In this document: positions 43,968-55,586 of the stretch, in pieces
Numbering within the stretch: position 1 is the stretch's first letter
How the letters are laid out: each line of letters starts with the position of its first letter
From: Chaetomium olivaceum
Taxonomy: Eukaryota; Ascomycota; Sordariomycetes; Sordariales; Chaetomiaceae
Reading direction: 5' to 3'
DNA length: 64,000 nucleotides
Assembly: GCA_039881045.1 (NCBI GenBank)
Contig: JAYWVB010000059.1
Coordinates: forward strand, 1 to 64,000
The notes under the pieces: generated by a model
What the model was told of the DNA's origin: nothing
What the model saw: only the letters and a program-made list of their open reading frames with translations
The model's database searches: none
Position numbers and translations under genes: made by a program

Positions 43968-45405
43968 ATGCCTGCCCTACGGACATTTGCCCCGCTCCTG
44001 CGGACGGCTCGACTTTCTCTCCGTCAGAACCAGAACCCCCTCATCTCGCTGCAGCGCGAGACAAGGACACCAGCCCTCAACTTCGCTCGCAACTACGCCG
44101 TCTACCAGCGCACCAAGCCTCACGTCAACATCGGTATGGCATGGCGGAATCCCATTGACATTCGACTACTAATGGTGGTGGCTCTCTAGGCACAATTGGT
44201 CACGTCGATCACGGAAAGGTCCGCCAAAGCATATACCCCGCCACAACCTGCGCTTCGAGCTAACGAGGGTTTTGCAGACAACGCTCTCCGCCGCCATTAC
44301 CAAGAGGCAAGCCGAGGGGCCTGGCCAACTACCTCGACTATGGTGCCATCGACAAGGCCCCGGAGGAGCGGAAGCGTGGTATCACCATCTCGACCTCCCA
44401 CATCGAGTACTCGACCCGAGAACAGGCTACTCCCACGTCGACTGCCCTGGTCACGCCGATTACATCAAAAACATGATTACTGGTGCCGCCTCCATGGATG
44501 GCGCCATCATTGTCGTCGCTGCTTCTGACGGCCAGATGCCCCAGACTCGCGAGCACTTACTCCTGGCCCGTCAGGTCGGTGTCCAGAGGATTGTGGTCTT
44601 CGTCAACAAGGTCGACGCCCTGGAGGACGCTGAGATGTTGGAGCTCGTCGAGATGGAGATGCGCGAGCTGCTTACCTCGTACGGTTTCGACGGCGACAAC
44701 ACCCCGGTCCTCGGCTCTGCCCTCTGCGCCCTTGACGGCAAGCGTCCCGAAATCGGCGAGACCAAGATCGACGAGCTCATGAAGGCCGTTGACGAGTGGA
44801 TCCCGACCCCCGAGCGTGACACCGACAAGCCCTTCCTCCTCTCCATCGAGGACGTCTTCACCATTGGCGGCCGTGGTACCGTCGTTTCGGGCCGTGCGGA
44901 GCGTGGTACCCTGAAGAAGGACTCCGACGTCGAGATTATCGGCAAGGGCACCGAGATCATCAAGACCAAGGTCACCGACATCGAGACCTTCAAGAAGTCG
45001 TGCGATGAGTCGCGCGCCGGTGACAACTCGGGTCTCCTCCTCCGTGGTGTCCGCCGTGAGGACATCCGTCGTGGCATGGTCGTTGCCAAGCCCGGAACCG
45101 TCACCGCCCACAAGAAGTTCCTCCTCTCGCTCTACTCGCTCACCAAGGAGGAAGGCGGCCGCCACACCGGTTTCCACCAGAACTACCGCCCGCAGATGTT
45201 TATCCGCTCCGCCGACGAGGCCTGCACGCTCCACTTCCCCGAGGGCACCGAGGACGCCGACTCCAAGATGGTCATGCCCGGCGACAACGTCGAGATGGTG
45301 GCCGAGATCCACAACCCCATCGCCATTGAGGCCGGTATGCGTGTTACCATCCGCGAGGGTGGACGCACCGTCGCCACCGGCCTGGTGACCCGTATCATCG
45401 AGTAA
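43968..45405 (+). CDS. Mitochondrial elongation factor Tu (frame disturbed in exon 3)
   Basis: Exons 43968-44133, 44190-44218 and 44278-45405, about 440 residues. It delivers aminoacyl-tRNA to mitochondrial ribosomes with GTP. The start MPALRTFAPLLRTARLSL is a mitochondrial presequence. KPHVNIGTIGHVDHGKTTL (P-loop) is assembled across two introns, one exon being only 29 bases. VDCPGHADYIKNMITGAAS, FVNKVD and domain II-III sequences up to VTRIIE follow. Between ITKRQAE and HVDCPGHAD the conserved stretch (YLDYGAIDKAPEERKRG, TISTSHIEYST) lies in another frame. It is entered near 44312-44318 and left near 44414-44432 through at least two small indels, whose net effect leaves the overall frame intact. 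The gene should be essential for respiration, so these look like sequence errors. Confidence 0.92.
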
Positions 45406-46321
45406 AGCGAGACATGAACCAGCCTACGGCTACGGCAGTAATGTACGATTGCGATGTTCGCGAGGGTTGGGCGGCGGTGGCAGGATAGACACCGGGGGCA
45501 AGAGGATAACCCTACTGGGTCTGGGCCCTCGTCCCCAAGGGCGGTGGGCGGGCAGGCGCCTGTGGAGTCGGAGAACCAATGCTGTACAAACTTGTGATGA
45601 ATGTATGTTTGAGGCGCCACCTCTGGGAGCCGTTTGACTCACCCAAGGCCCGCCGATCTCCCCTCCCCTTCTCAAGTTGTCTTAATCCTGTATTATAGAG
45701 ATATATGAGGCAATAATGAAGGTTGATGATGTATATTGGTACCAGCTGGGTAGTCGGCTGTGGTGCATGGTGCTAGAAGGGGGATATCTTGGACGACGGG
45801 GATATGTTTACACCCAGCGCAGACGCCGTTAACCACACAGCAGAACTCGGCACTCTGGCATATACCGCCTCACAAACATACCGCTCTATTCTACCCTTGG
45901 CAAGGAGAAGCCGGAACCAAATATCGAAGTTGTTGACCACAGCCAAAAGTCGCTGTTCCGCAGCCTACCCCCCCCACCCGTCTTACCGGTCAAAGCACAG
46001 TCCACTTCTCGACTCAAACCTGCTTCTCTGTCACATGTCAAAACACTCCCAACACAACAAACAGTATGACCAAGGCCAGCGAGCATATGGTTGGAAGGTG
46101 GATGGATGGTGGATTTGTTGTTTGTGCATTCGCCCTTTGGCCCCCAAGTCATGCAAGAATGAAGCCCCCCAGATATGAACTCCAAAGTCGCCGTGGTCCG
46201 TGTTCGGAATTGGTTTCCCTTCGTAAACCACCCCAGCCATACTCCTCCATCCATCGGTCCATCCATTCACCCCTCCCTCGCAACCCCGCTCAACCCGACA
46301 CAACTGGCTGTCATGGCGCGT
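45406..46321. other. Convergent 3' region
   Basis: About 915 bases between the EF-Tu and uS14 stops. No gene was recognised. Confidence 0.5.
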
Positions 46322-46765
46322 TTACCGGTACTGTGGAGAAATCGGGGGTTAGAATCGGGGTTCCTTCGGGGGATAATGTATGATGTATGGTGTACGGTTG
46401 TCGACCGGGGGGGTTGTGTCGTGTGCGGACGGGACTCGGGGCATACCTTGACGAAGCCAATGTCGGCGGCCTTCTCACGGAAGCATTGACGGCAGATGTT
46501 AAGCCCGTACTTGCGGATCAGACCGGCTTGGTGGGTGCAGACGCGGCTATTCGTTCCCGAAGGAAAAGAAATCGTCAGCACTTCTGTTTCTTTTCGGGTG
46601 CATATTCCTCGTCCTCCAGCTCTATTTCTTCCTTTTCTTTTCCTTTTGAACCCCGCGGACTGCGATCCGCTCCCCTCCTTCGATGGGATGGGTGAAGTCC
46701 TACCAAGCGCGGGAGCCCTTGCCGTAGGTACGGGGGCGCGAGTTCCAGACGGATTCGTGAGCCAT
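46322..46765 (-). CDS. rps29: 40S ribosomal protein S29 (uS14)
   Basis: Three exons: 46765-46704, 46546-46447 and 46330-46322, exactly 56 residues. It starts MAHESVWNSRPRTYGKGSR. A zinc ribbon is formed by Cys21, Cys24, Cys39 and Cys42 (CRVC and CRQC), and it ends ADIGFVKYR. The first Cys codon is split by intron 1. The last exon encodes only Tyr, Arg and the stop, a 9-nt terminal coding exon reached through a TTCTAAC branch and CACAG acceptor. Length and sequence match the family. It sits in the small-subunit head and helps bind rRNA. Divergent from the PDI gene. Confidence 0.95.
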
Positions 46766-47347
46766 TTTGACGTTGGGTTTTTTGTTGCTTGAGGCAGAAA
46801 AATCCGGTGATGGCTTGGTTTTGAGCGGAGTTTAATCGTCGTGGTTTCGCGAGGTCGGCCGAAATTTCATCTGCAAGGGAGCTGGTCGAAATTGGCGGAG
46901 ACTTTTTTGTGCGGGAGGGCTTGCCGGTTGGGTGGCTTGTGTGGGGGTGTGGCGCCTGGTGCGTGGCTGAGGGGGGGTTTCAAAACTTTATTGCTGGGCT
47001 GCTTCCACGGCGTGCCTGCCGTGCAGCGGGTTAAGTCAGTGCGGGAAGCCATTTACACTGTGACCTCCCGGCGGGATGCAGGGGCTCAATGGCAAGAGCA
47101 ACAGCAGGGGTGAGCTCATGCTGTCAGCCTGTTGCTGGGCTCCTGGGGCGCAAAGTGGCATCTTTTGGCAGCGATTTCAAAGCATAGCCTTTTCTGTTGC
47201 CACACCGTCTGTTTGCTTCAGATTTATCCCTAGTTCTTTTTGGTGGCTTTCTGCTGTTGTTATACTATCGTGAGAATTGCATTGAGGTCGCCTGCGCCAA
47301 ATCCGTCCACTCCCACAACCATCGAACACGACTAGATCACCATCATC
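46766..47347. promoter_or_regulatory. Divergent promoter, uS14 / PDI
   Basis: A 582-base region separates two divergent start codons and must contain both promoters and leaders. Short C/T-rich stretches precede the PDI ATG. No specific factor site is claimed. Confidence 0.6.
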
Positions 47348-48514
47348 ATGGTGCTCATCAAGAGCTTCGTGCTCGCTGGCCTCGCAGCCGCCGCTGCCGC
47401 TAAGTCGGCGGTCCTCGACCTCATCCCCGACAATTTCGATGACGTTGTTCTCAAGTCCGGCAAGCCGACCCTCGTCGAGTTCTTCGCTCCCTGGTGCGGC
47501 CACTGCAAGACCCTCGCTCCCGTCTACGAGGAGCTCGCCCTGGCCTTCGAGCACAGCAAGGACAAGGTTCAGATCGCGAAGGTCGACGCCGATGCCGAAC
47601 GGGCGCTCGGAAAGCGTTTTGGCGTGCAGGGCTTCCCCACGCTGAAATTCTTCGATGGCAAGAGCGACAAGCCGGCCGAGTACAATGGGGGCGGGACCTG
47701 GAGTCCCTATCCGCGTTCATTACCGAGAAGACGGGCGTTCGGTCGAAGAAGAAGTTGGCCAAGCCCAGCAGCGTGGTCATGCTCACGGATTCGAACTTTA
47801 AGCAGCAAATTGGCGGTGACAAGAACGTCCTGGTGGCGTTCACCGCCCCGTGGTGCGGACGTAGGTCTTCCCCAGAGTCCGTGGTATGTACAGGGACCGT
47901 ACTAACAGTTTCCAGACTGCAAGAGCCTCGCGCCGACCTGGGAGACGATCGCTGAGAACTTCGCCGTCGAGTCCAACGTTTTGATTGCCAAGGTTGACGC
48001 CGACGCCGAGACCGGCAAGGGCACCGCGGCCGAGTATGGCGTCAGCGGCTACCCGACGATCAAGTTCTTCCCCGCTGGCAGCACCACCCCTGAGGACTAC
48101 AACGGTGGGCGGTCTGAGGAGGCCCTTGTCGCGTTCCTGAACGAAAAGGCGGGCACCCACCGCGCTGTCGGTGGCGGTGTTGACGCTACGGCCGGCACCG
48201 TCGAGGCGCTCGACGCCATTGTGGCCAAGCTGGTCGGCGGGACCACGCTGGCGGAGGCTGCGGCCGAGGCCAAGAAGGCTGCCGGGGAGCTCAAGGACCA
48301 GGCGCAGGCCAAGTACTCCGAGTACTATCTGCGCGTGTTCGAGAAGCTGAGCAAGGCCGAGGGGTATGTGGCCAAGGAGCTTGCGCGTCTGGAGGGCATC
48401 ATCAAGAAGGGTGGGCTGGCTCCCGCCAAGCAGGATGAGCTGACGAGCAAGACCAACGTTCTCCGCAAGTTTGCCGAGAAGGCCACGGGCGGCGAGGAGA
48501 AGGAGGAGCTTTAA
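47348..48514 (+). CDS. ER protein disulfide isomerase, two thioredoxin domains plus ERp29-type C-terminus
   Basis: Exons 47348-47860 and 47916-48514, about 370 residues. A signal peptide (MVLIKSFVLAGLAAAAAA) is followed by thioredoxin domain a with APWCGHCKTL and domain a' with APWCGHCKSL. A helical ERp29-like domain (about 250-350) and C-terminal KEEL, a likely ER-retention signal, complete the protein. This is the tigA/ERp38-type fungal PDI, which catalyses disulfide formation in secretory proteins. The intron splits the His codon of the second CGHC. Near 47686-47697 (GGGGGCGGG) the frame is one base short: EYNGG must be followed by RDLESLSAFIT. The intron phase independently needs that extra base. 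Probably an assembly error. Confidence 0.92.
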
Positions 48515-48713
48515 GCCAGGTGTGAACTTGCGGTGTAGGTAAAGCCAGCAATGTATGGATAATGACGGTCTCATCAACATGGTTTCCGAGTTTTCAGGTT
48601 CATAGTTCAGAGTGGTTTTGTTTCCTGATATCCTTCCGAACGTGACCCAACTCCCATCACGGCCTAAAACGCACGCTCAACTTGGACTCCCCTTATTTAC
48701 ACCTCAACATTGA

Positions 48714-49040
48714 TTAATTAGGCCCCGGATTCTTGTTTTTATTAGCCGACAGTTGCGACTCCAGGTTATCAAGACGGCGGGACATCTCATCCACTGCTCA
48801 CTGTCAGCTTCAGCCCACTCTTCCAGGTGTAACAGGAACCTACTCTTGGCAAAGATCTCGCTCGACACGCCGGCAAACTTGTTGGACAAGGTGTTAAGAA
48901 GGTCCTCAACCTGTGCCGTCAGTTCGGCGCGAGCATCTTCGTTGGTCTGCCAGCAGTTAGTGATCTCGGACTGTCTGTTCTGGGGTTCATCAACTCGCGT
49001 TTGCTGTCTGCGCGGCAGACGAATCGTTGTTTGAGGCCAT
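48714..49040 (-). CDS. HSBP1-like small coiled-coil protein
   Basis: Exons 49040-48999, 48946-48844 and 48793-48714 give 74 residues, below the size usually trusted by gene finders. The core LTAQVEDLLNTLSNKFAGV, then EIFAKMDEMSRRLDNLESQL, matches heat-shock-factor-binding protein 1, which forms a trimeric or hexameric coiled coil and, in animals, dampens Hsf1. The second intron (GTAGGT, GCTGAC branch) falls just before MDEMS. The first intron can only be kept in frame with a GC donor (GCGAGT at 48998) and a CTGGCAG acceptor with a CACTAAC branch. It lies tail-to-tail with the PDI gene. The family call rests on this core motif. Confidence 0.8.
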
Positions 49041-49612
49041 GGTCGCCAGTCTCCCAGATCGAACTCGATGATTCCGTTCTCTTTGTAGCTGAGATCTAGT
49101 CAAGGCCAGACCTTACTTGCTGCAAGTCTCAAAGGGACAAGACACAGTGCTGTTGTGAGGCCAAGCAGTGCAACCTGCCAGTGGAAGCGGTTGGGGGCGG
49201 TGTGCCAAGCATTTAACAGCAGCGCCGCACTGTATCGTTATGGTATCTTCCGCACTGTGACAGGGAGCAGGGCCCGACCTGGCAGTTGCCTCAACATCTC
49301 AAAGATGCAAACACGTGAGATGAAGATGACTTGACCACCAGCAAGCCACTCAACGTTAAACGCACATGGACTCATGATCTCGATAATACCCGGCTTAGGT
49401 ACACAGTAGAAAAGAGTTCAAAAGCCTAACACCGATGAGGTAAACCGGGTGGCTAGGTTCCCGAATCCGGGTTCAACCTCATCTCATCTTACGATAACTC
49501 AGGTACTTCGACCTCTCCCTGTCTCATCGATAATTCAACATGATCATACCACTTTGACTACGACGACATCAAACACCAACTCCACGAACTTATAGGCCAC
49601 TCTCCGCTCACC
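49041..49612. promoter_or_regulatory. Divergent promoter, HSBP1-like / RING ligase
   Basis: About 570 bases between divergent starts. A GGGTTCAACCTC sequence near 49470 looks like a pol III B box by chance, but no tRNA fold accompanies it. Confidence 0.45.
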
Positions 49613-52277
49613 ATGCCTTCGGTATCACGAGAAAATGCCCGCGTGTGGCTCCTATTCGTCATCCTCTTCATGACCCTCGTCTCACGGAACGACGCCCCGG
49701 CCTGATCACAGGCCCCTTCTTCGGCGGCTCCCGCTTCGGCCGCCTTCGCGACGCCCATGGCATACTGAACAGCACCAAATGGGGCGACTTCTCACCGGGC
49801 AAGGCCAAGGACGGCGCCCCGCCGTGGCAGACGCCGCGCTACCTCAACCTGACGGGCTTCCGCCACGCCGACGGCTACGCCTGGGACGACCTCGCCTACT
49901 TCAAAGACCGCTGCCGCCAGTGGAGCCACCACGCCTACCCGCCGCCGAAGGGGGCCGGGGACTGGGAGCACGGCCCCGTCAGCAAGACGTGGCAGAATGC
50001 CACCGGCACCGTGCACGGCAAGTGGGTGCGTCGCCCGGGCTCGGTCGTGAAGCACGCGGCGAGCTATAATCTGAGTGCCATCGCGCCCGGGGTGCACTGG
50101 CTGGATGAGCAGGCCGAATGGGGCTGGAACGTCACGGGCTCGCATGGGAATATCTTTATGCGACTGTCGGAGGATGCCAAGGATGCCGTGTATGAGGAAG
50201 AGAAGGCCGAGGGCAAGCCGCTGTCGTCAGGGGGCCTGGCGAGGGAGATCTCGGCCGTGGTGAATATTCAGGATGAGGAACACTCGACATCCAGTTTTGC
50301 TATCCGGCTCCACGGCGTGCATTGGCCGAAGCAAGGCTCGATCCTCATGACCACGACGAGCGAGAAGTTCACGGGCATTTTCGGCCTACCCCATCTCGTC
50401 CCCAGCTCCGAGTTCTACCAAACGGGTCAAAAGCTACTAAACCAAACACTAGGCGAGGTTCTCACCAAGAAGGAACGTAGCAGGTTTTCCGACGCGAGCA
50501 ACCCCTGGACGCCTGTGGTTGAAGAACAGCTCTCGGTTCCACTGCCGCGCTGCGAGTACGTCATGTATCTACAGCTACATCCGCTAGACCCCCTCTACAT
50601 CGGGGAGGACGGGCTGGACGGTCAGTTGACACCGATAATTGACCAGTGGGAGAATGAGCTGCGGTTCCCCACTGGTGCCCCCTTGAAAGGGAAGCCAGAC
50701 CTCCGCATGTCACTCGTCGCTTGGTCTCCTGATTGTGGCTACTACCTCGAGTCCAAAGGGCCGCCGCTATTTCCCCAGGTTGAGGGGCATCACCTTGTCG
50801 GCGTCAAAACGGAGGTCCTGCTCTCACGGACAAAGTCGTGGATGTTTGGGTTCGCTGCCGTCCTGATGGCGCAGCTGTGGCTCCTGAAGACCCAGATGAA
50901 GGAGTCTAACACACCCTCTACTCTTGGGCGCATTAGCTTCCACACCGCCGGCATGATGCTTCTTGCGGACGGGTTGGTATTTGCCTGCTCATCAGCCTGG
51001 AGTCTCTCAGCGACCAACACGTTCCTACCGTCCCTCATGCTCACCTTCGCCGCCTTCATGTCCATGTCCATCGGCGCGGGCTTCCTATCCGAGATCTACA
51101 AGAATCAAGAACCAGAACGGCGACGCGAACAAGCCGGCCCACGAACAACAAACCCACGAACAGCTCCAGCCGCCATTTCTACTCCTACCCCTCCTTCAAC
51201 CACTCCATCAGTACCACCTGCACCAGGTACCCTCCCCCTCCCCGTCACTACCACCCCACCGCGACCCCCCTCCCCACCCATCATAATCCCCTCCGACCAA
51301 GACATCGACGCCGAAATCGCCGAAAACACCACCCGCAGCACCAACACCACCACGACCAGCACCGGTGGCCTCCCCCTCCCCACCACAACCCCAACCCCGA
51401 ACCCCCCCAACCCCGGCTCAACCCCCCGCGTCGGCGCCTTCGCCTCCATCACGGGCAGCTTCGTGCTCCTCGGCATCTTCATCCTCCTCCTGACGGCCGC
51501 CTCCCTCTCCTGGCCGCCCCACTTCCGCTCCCTCTTCTTCCACCTGCTCGCCTTCGCCTACCTCTCGCTCTGGACGCCGCAGATCCACCGCAACATCTGG
51601 CGCAACTCGCGGCGGGCGTTCGCCTGGCGCTTCATGGTCGGCCAGTCGGTGCTGCGGCTGCTGCCGTTTGCGTACTTCTACCTGCGCGGCGACAATGTGC
51701 TGTTTGTGGAGACGGACGCGGTCGCCTTTCTGGGCCTGGTCGGCTGGGTGTGGTGCCAGCTGGTGGTGCTGGCGGTGCAGGACGTGCTGGGGCCGAGGGT
51801 GGGGCTGCCGGTCGGGTGGATGCCCGCCGTCTGGGAGTATCATCCGGTGCTGAGGGAGGGGGATGTCGAGGCGGGCGGGCTGCCGATTGGGTTGGTTTCG
51901 TCGCTGTCTGGCGTGTTGAGCCCCGAGGAGGAGGAGTCGCCGGTGGGAGGGGGCAGGGCGAGGAGTTGGTCGAGGGGGTCTGCGGATGGGGTGGTGAGGA
52001 TGGGGGGAGGAGGAGGGAGAGGGAGAAGGAGCTGCAGCGGCATGGGATGGTGGTGAGGGAGATTGACTGTGCGATTTGTACCGAGGTGCTGGAGGTGCCG
52101 GTGGTGAGGGCAAATGCGAAGGATCCGGCGGCGGCGGGGGGGTTGGTCGGCGTGTTGGCGAGGCGTGCGTACATGGTTACGCCGTGCCGGCATATTTTTC
52201 ATACAAAGTGTTTGGAGGGGTGGTTTAGGTACAAGTTGCAGTGTCCGATTTGTCGGGAGGAGTTGCCGCCGTTGTGA
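49613..52277 (+). CDS. Tul1/Dsc-type transmembrane RING E3 ubiquitin ligase
   Basis: One exon, about 888 residues if two missing bases are allowed. It starts MPSVSRENARVWLLFVILF, a signal anchor. The luminal domain has GILNSTKWGDF, PRYLNLTGFRHADGYAWDD and WVRRPGSVVKHAASYNLS. Several membrane segments (WMFGFAAVLMAQLWLL, MMLLADGLVFACSSAW, FVLLGIFILLLTAASLSW and more) are interrupted by a Pro/Thr/Asn-rich cytosolic loop. The C-terminal RING is CAICTEVLEVPV, then YMVTPCRHIFHTKCLEGWF and CPIC. In yeast Tul1 and the fission-yeast Dsc complex this ligase sorts or degrades Golgi and endosomal membrane proteins and activates sterol-response factors. Frames shift near 49693-49703, before GLITGPFFGG, and at G6 52002-52007, before REKELQRHG. 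Each shift is one base, which returns total length to a multiple of three. Confidence 0.9.
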
Positions 52278-52802
52278 GAAAGGAGGGGGGGTACCCAGGG
52301 GATAGGTAAGGGGTGGGTAGGGGAGCTGAGAGTGTATTTATTCATTGGGCGTCGAGGGGGTGCCATGGAGCGGGCTACGAATCTGTCATAATAATGTATT
52401 GTGCTGCGAAAAAGTGGGCGTAGATTGGCACTGGACAAACCCGAATAAAAAAGAATCATAGTTAAAGGTGCTCTGTGGATGACAAAACCTGTCATGTCGG
52501 AACTGTCTACCGAGTCCATCCTAGGAGACAGTTGGTGTAACATACCGGATTGGTCGTGGTTGTTGAAGCAGGTAGGGAGCCTTGCCTTCCTTACCCAATA
52601 AGCAGCGAGACTGATCAACATCCGGTAAGCTGCGTCGGTCGTTACCTTCCTTCGTCATCCAATCCCGGGGTCGGTTCCTTGAACTGTTTGCCACTCCCGC
52701 ATCTCGCCATCCTCTTCTCATCAACCCACCCCGTTACTACGCCAAGTCCACTGCGCCGGTGCATGTCAACCCGCCAGATACAGCGAATATACATACCAAC
52801 AT
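52278..52802. other. Intergenic spacer
   Basis: About 525 bases between two same-strand genes. It holds the ligase 3' UTR and the next promoter. Nothing else was seen. Confidence 0.45.
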
Positions 52803-53690
52803 ATGGCAGAACCAAGTTCAACCCCAGACACGGGAGACGCCCCACCCAGCATGGCGGACTCCCCCGTCGTAAGTTATAAAGCCACGAGACAAGACACCAA
52901 ACAAACATGCACTTTTGGAGCCTCAAGCACCTAACAGCACACACAGCAGCAACGACCGCCCCGCCGAGAATTCCCCCCCGACTACGACCTAGCAACCTGC
53001 ACCCACCGGCACTCAATCCTCGCCATGGTACCCCAGGGCGGGGGCGAGGGTGAGGGTGAGGGTGAGGGCAACGGCAACGAAGCGGAAGCGGACGCCGCCG
53101 TGCCCGTCGCGCTGTGCCACTGGAACCCGCCGGCCGTCTCCCACGTGGAGATGGCCACGGCCGAGCTGCCGCCGCGCCTGTTCTCGGTCATCAAGGACGC
53201 CCAGCCCCTCGGCACCTTCTACCTGCCCGACGACCTCGACGTCGCTGCGGCGTTGTCCGGTCTCCTCGCGCCGGCGCTGCTCGGGGAGAAGGAGGAGGAG
53301 CAGGAGGAGAGGTTGGTGGATGGGCGGCTAGTGCTGGAGCTAACGCCCCAGCGACTGGGGAGTTTGATGGGCGGGTTGGAGGTGTCGGAGGGGGAGGGGT
53401 GTTGGTTGCGGTTCTTTTCGTTTCCGCTGTACAGTGACAGCCCAGAGCAGGTGCTTGGGAAGGGGCTTTGTCCTATCTGGAAGTGGGCTAAGCCGGAGAG
53501 TATCTACCGCAAGACGGGTTCCTGGGAGACGTCACTACATGAGGCGCTGGATAATGGGGAGTGGAATGGTGGTCGGAACCTGCTCTTGTTGATAAGAGGG
53601 GTATCGGAGGAGAAGCTGAAGGCTATGGAATTGAAAGACGCTGGTGAGCCTAGTAGTCCTGGGTCCCCTTCGAAGGACAGTGAGGGTTAG
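52803..53690 (+). CDS. Unknown protein with Gly-Glu repeat
   Basis: Exons 52803-52868 and 52947-53690 give 269 residues in a clean frame. A Pro-rich N-terminus leads to REFPPDYDLATCTHRHSIL, then a GEGEGEGEGNGN repeat. A folded-looking part follows (VALCHWNPPAVSHVEMATAEL, LFSVIKDAQPLGTFYLPDDL, WLRFFSFPLYSDSPEQVL, CPIWKWAKPESIYRKTGSW), and the tail is Ser/Pro-rich. No signal peptide or membrane segment is present. The Trp- and Phe-rich second half suggests a compact domain that I do not recognise. It follows the RING ligase on the same strand, with no evidence of a linked role. Confidence 0.7.
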
Positions 53691-54632
53691 GAGCGAGTGC
53701 CTGTATGTGTACAGGTAGTCGACATTGGTGGGAGTGGAGGATCAGCCCTCGGCTATCTGAACAAGATCTCGAGTTCCACAGGCCAAGCTCTTGAGAACCC
53801 TGCCGTGCGGCCTGCCTGGGAATCTGGGCCGGCTGGGATTGCGGCGTGGGTGGCGTTCCTTGTTGTTGTTGTTTTTCGATCCAACAAACTGAACCTTGTT
53901 CGAGTGTTACGAGTTGAGTCAGATTTGGAGGCTGAGTTGGCCCCTCACTGCCCCTCCAAGACCCCCGACTCTTTTCTCAGCCAGCCCCATCTTGAAGTCG
54001 TTTATTTATATCTATCGTTTATTGTTGATTCGTGAGCAAAAAAAGCCGCTGCATATTCGCAAAATTGGCGACGTGGCTGCCCGGCTCTCGCGGCACGAAA
54101 ACGGGAGGACATTGTAGGTTGAAAGAGGGGTCCTGTGGCCCTCAAGATGCAAGTCCCCGGGTCATTGCAGGTTGCTGTCCCCACCATCTTCAACAGCATC
54201 TCGCTCCAACGGCAGCCCGCTAATTCTGGGCGCCATTCGAACCCCCTGATAGGCTGCTGCTGGGCCCGTTTCAAGGTTCCCAGGGGACCGCCCCACTAAT
54301 GACGACACAGGATCGACAGGCGGGCCTGGGCAATGGAGGGGTTTATCGACGAAACGGGCACGGCAAAGTGTTGGGTTTCGCATTCGGCGTCGTTTTCGAC
54401 GAGCCAGGCACAGCACAGCACAGTTCCGGGAAGGAGGGTATTTTTGTATTTTCAGGAGGGGCCAGGGACCAGCGAGGTATTTATTTGACTGATTTTAGAT
54501 TCAATTGACCCATTCCCGTTCCTTTTGTCTCTTGCAACGCAGCCTCAACAGACAGATCAAAAATAATATCAAAAGCTCGAGTCAAGAAAACCGTCAATAA
54601 TTGTCGAGAACAACATCCCTCCAACCGCCAAA
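53691..54632. other. Intergenic spacer and HAD-gene promoter
   Basis: About 940 bases. The last 80 bases are A/C-rich and resemble a leader. No other feature was recognised. Confidence 0.45.
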
Positions 54633-55442
54633 ATGTCCAAGGTAAATAAACCACCCACCACCCATCTGCCCCCCCTTCTCTCAACCCCACTAACCCTCTC
54701 CCCCTCCCAGATCAACACTATCCTCCTCGACTGCGACAACACGCTTGTCCTGTCCGAGGAACTCGCCTTCGAGGGCTGTGCCGACCTGATCAACGAGATC
54801 GCCGCGACCAAGAAGGTGCCCCTGGCCCAGCCCTTCACGGGCGAGTCGCTCATCATCGAGTTCGTCGGCCAGAACTTCCGCGGCATGATGGTGTCCCTGC
54901 AGAAGCGCTTCGGCTTCACCATGACCGACGACGAGCTGGCCGAGTACGTGCGCCGCGAGGAGGACGTCGTCATCGCCAAGCTCGAGGAGAAGCTCGTGTC
55001 GTGCCCCGGCGCCGACGACGTGCTCGCCAAGCTGGCCGCCTCGGGCAAGTACAAGCTCGCCGTCGTCAGCAGTTCCGCCCTGCGCCGCGTCAAGGCCAGC
55101 GTCGACAAGGTCGGCCAGTCTAAGTACTTTGGGGGGGACATCTTCTCCGCCGCCACCAGCCTGCCCAAGCCCACTAGCAAGCCCGACCCGGCCATCTACC
55201 TGCACGCCATGGAGAAGCTCGGCAAGAAGGCCGAGGAGTGTGTGGCGGTGGAGGACAGCAAGAGCGGGACCCTCAGCGGTGCGCGCGCCGGCCTCAAGGT
55301 TATTGGCTATGTCGGCCCCTACAAGGAGGCCGAGAGGGAGAAGATGGTCAAGGTCTTGACCGAGGCCGGTGCCGTCATCATTATGGAGGACTGGAGCGAG
55401 TTCGAGGAGTGCTTGGCCAAGGTCGAGCGCGGGGAAGTTTAG
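54633..55442 (+). CDS. HAD-superfamily subfamily IA phosphatase
   Basis: Exon 1 (54633-54641) encodes only MSK; exon 2 is 54711-55442; 246 residues. The intron has a CACTAACC branch and CCCAG acceptor. HAD motifs: I, ILLDCDNTLVLS with the nucleophilic Asp and the acid/base Asp; II, AVVSSSALRR; III, Lys of SKPDPAIYL; IV, CVAVEDSKSG. An alpha-helical cap lies between motifs I and II. Relatives dephosphorylate small phosphorylated metabolites such as 2-phosphoglycolate or sugar phosphates, but the substrate cannot be read from sequence. Its stop lies only 144 bases from that of the convergent Rit1 gene. Confidence 0.88.
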   Translation: MSKVNKPPTTHLPPLLSTPLTLSPSQINTILLDCDNTLVLSEELAFEGCADLINEIAATKKVPLAQPFTGESLIIEFVGQNFRGMMVSLQKRFGFTMTDDELAEYVRREEDVVIAKLEEKLVSCPGADDVLAKLAASGKYKLAVVSSSALRRVKASVDKVGQSKYFGGDIFSAATSLPKPTSKPDPAIYLHAMEKLGKKAEECVAVEDSKSGTLSGARAGLKVIGYVGPYKEAEREKMVKVLTEAGAVIIMEDWSEFEECLAKVERGEV

Positions 55443-55586
55443 ATTGTTAGCGGTGGTAATTATTAGTGGGTGGTGGGCGCTTAAACACCACTTGCTGAGA
55501 TCTTTTGGCAAGCATTTTGGTTACACGTTGGGTTATAGCATGATAGACATTAGCGCAGAGTTGGGGGTAATTTTATTTATTTTTCT

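Noticed and set aside
44557..45312. 251-codon antisense frame over EF-Tu
   Set aside because: Antisense of a highly biased coding region. No recognisable product.
49440..49480. A tRNA suggested by GGGTTCAACCTC
   Set aside because: No cloverleaf could be built upstream, and the sequence lies in a divergent promoter.
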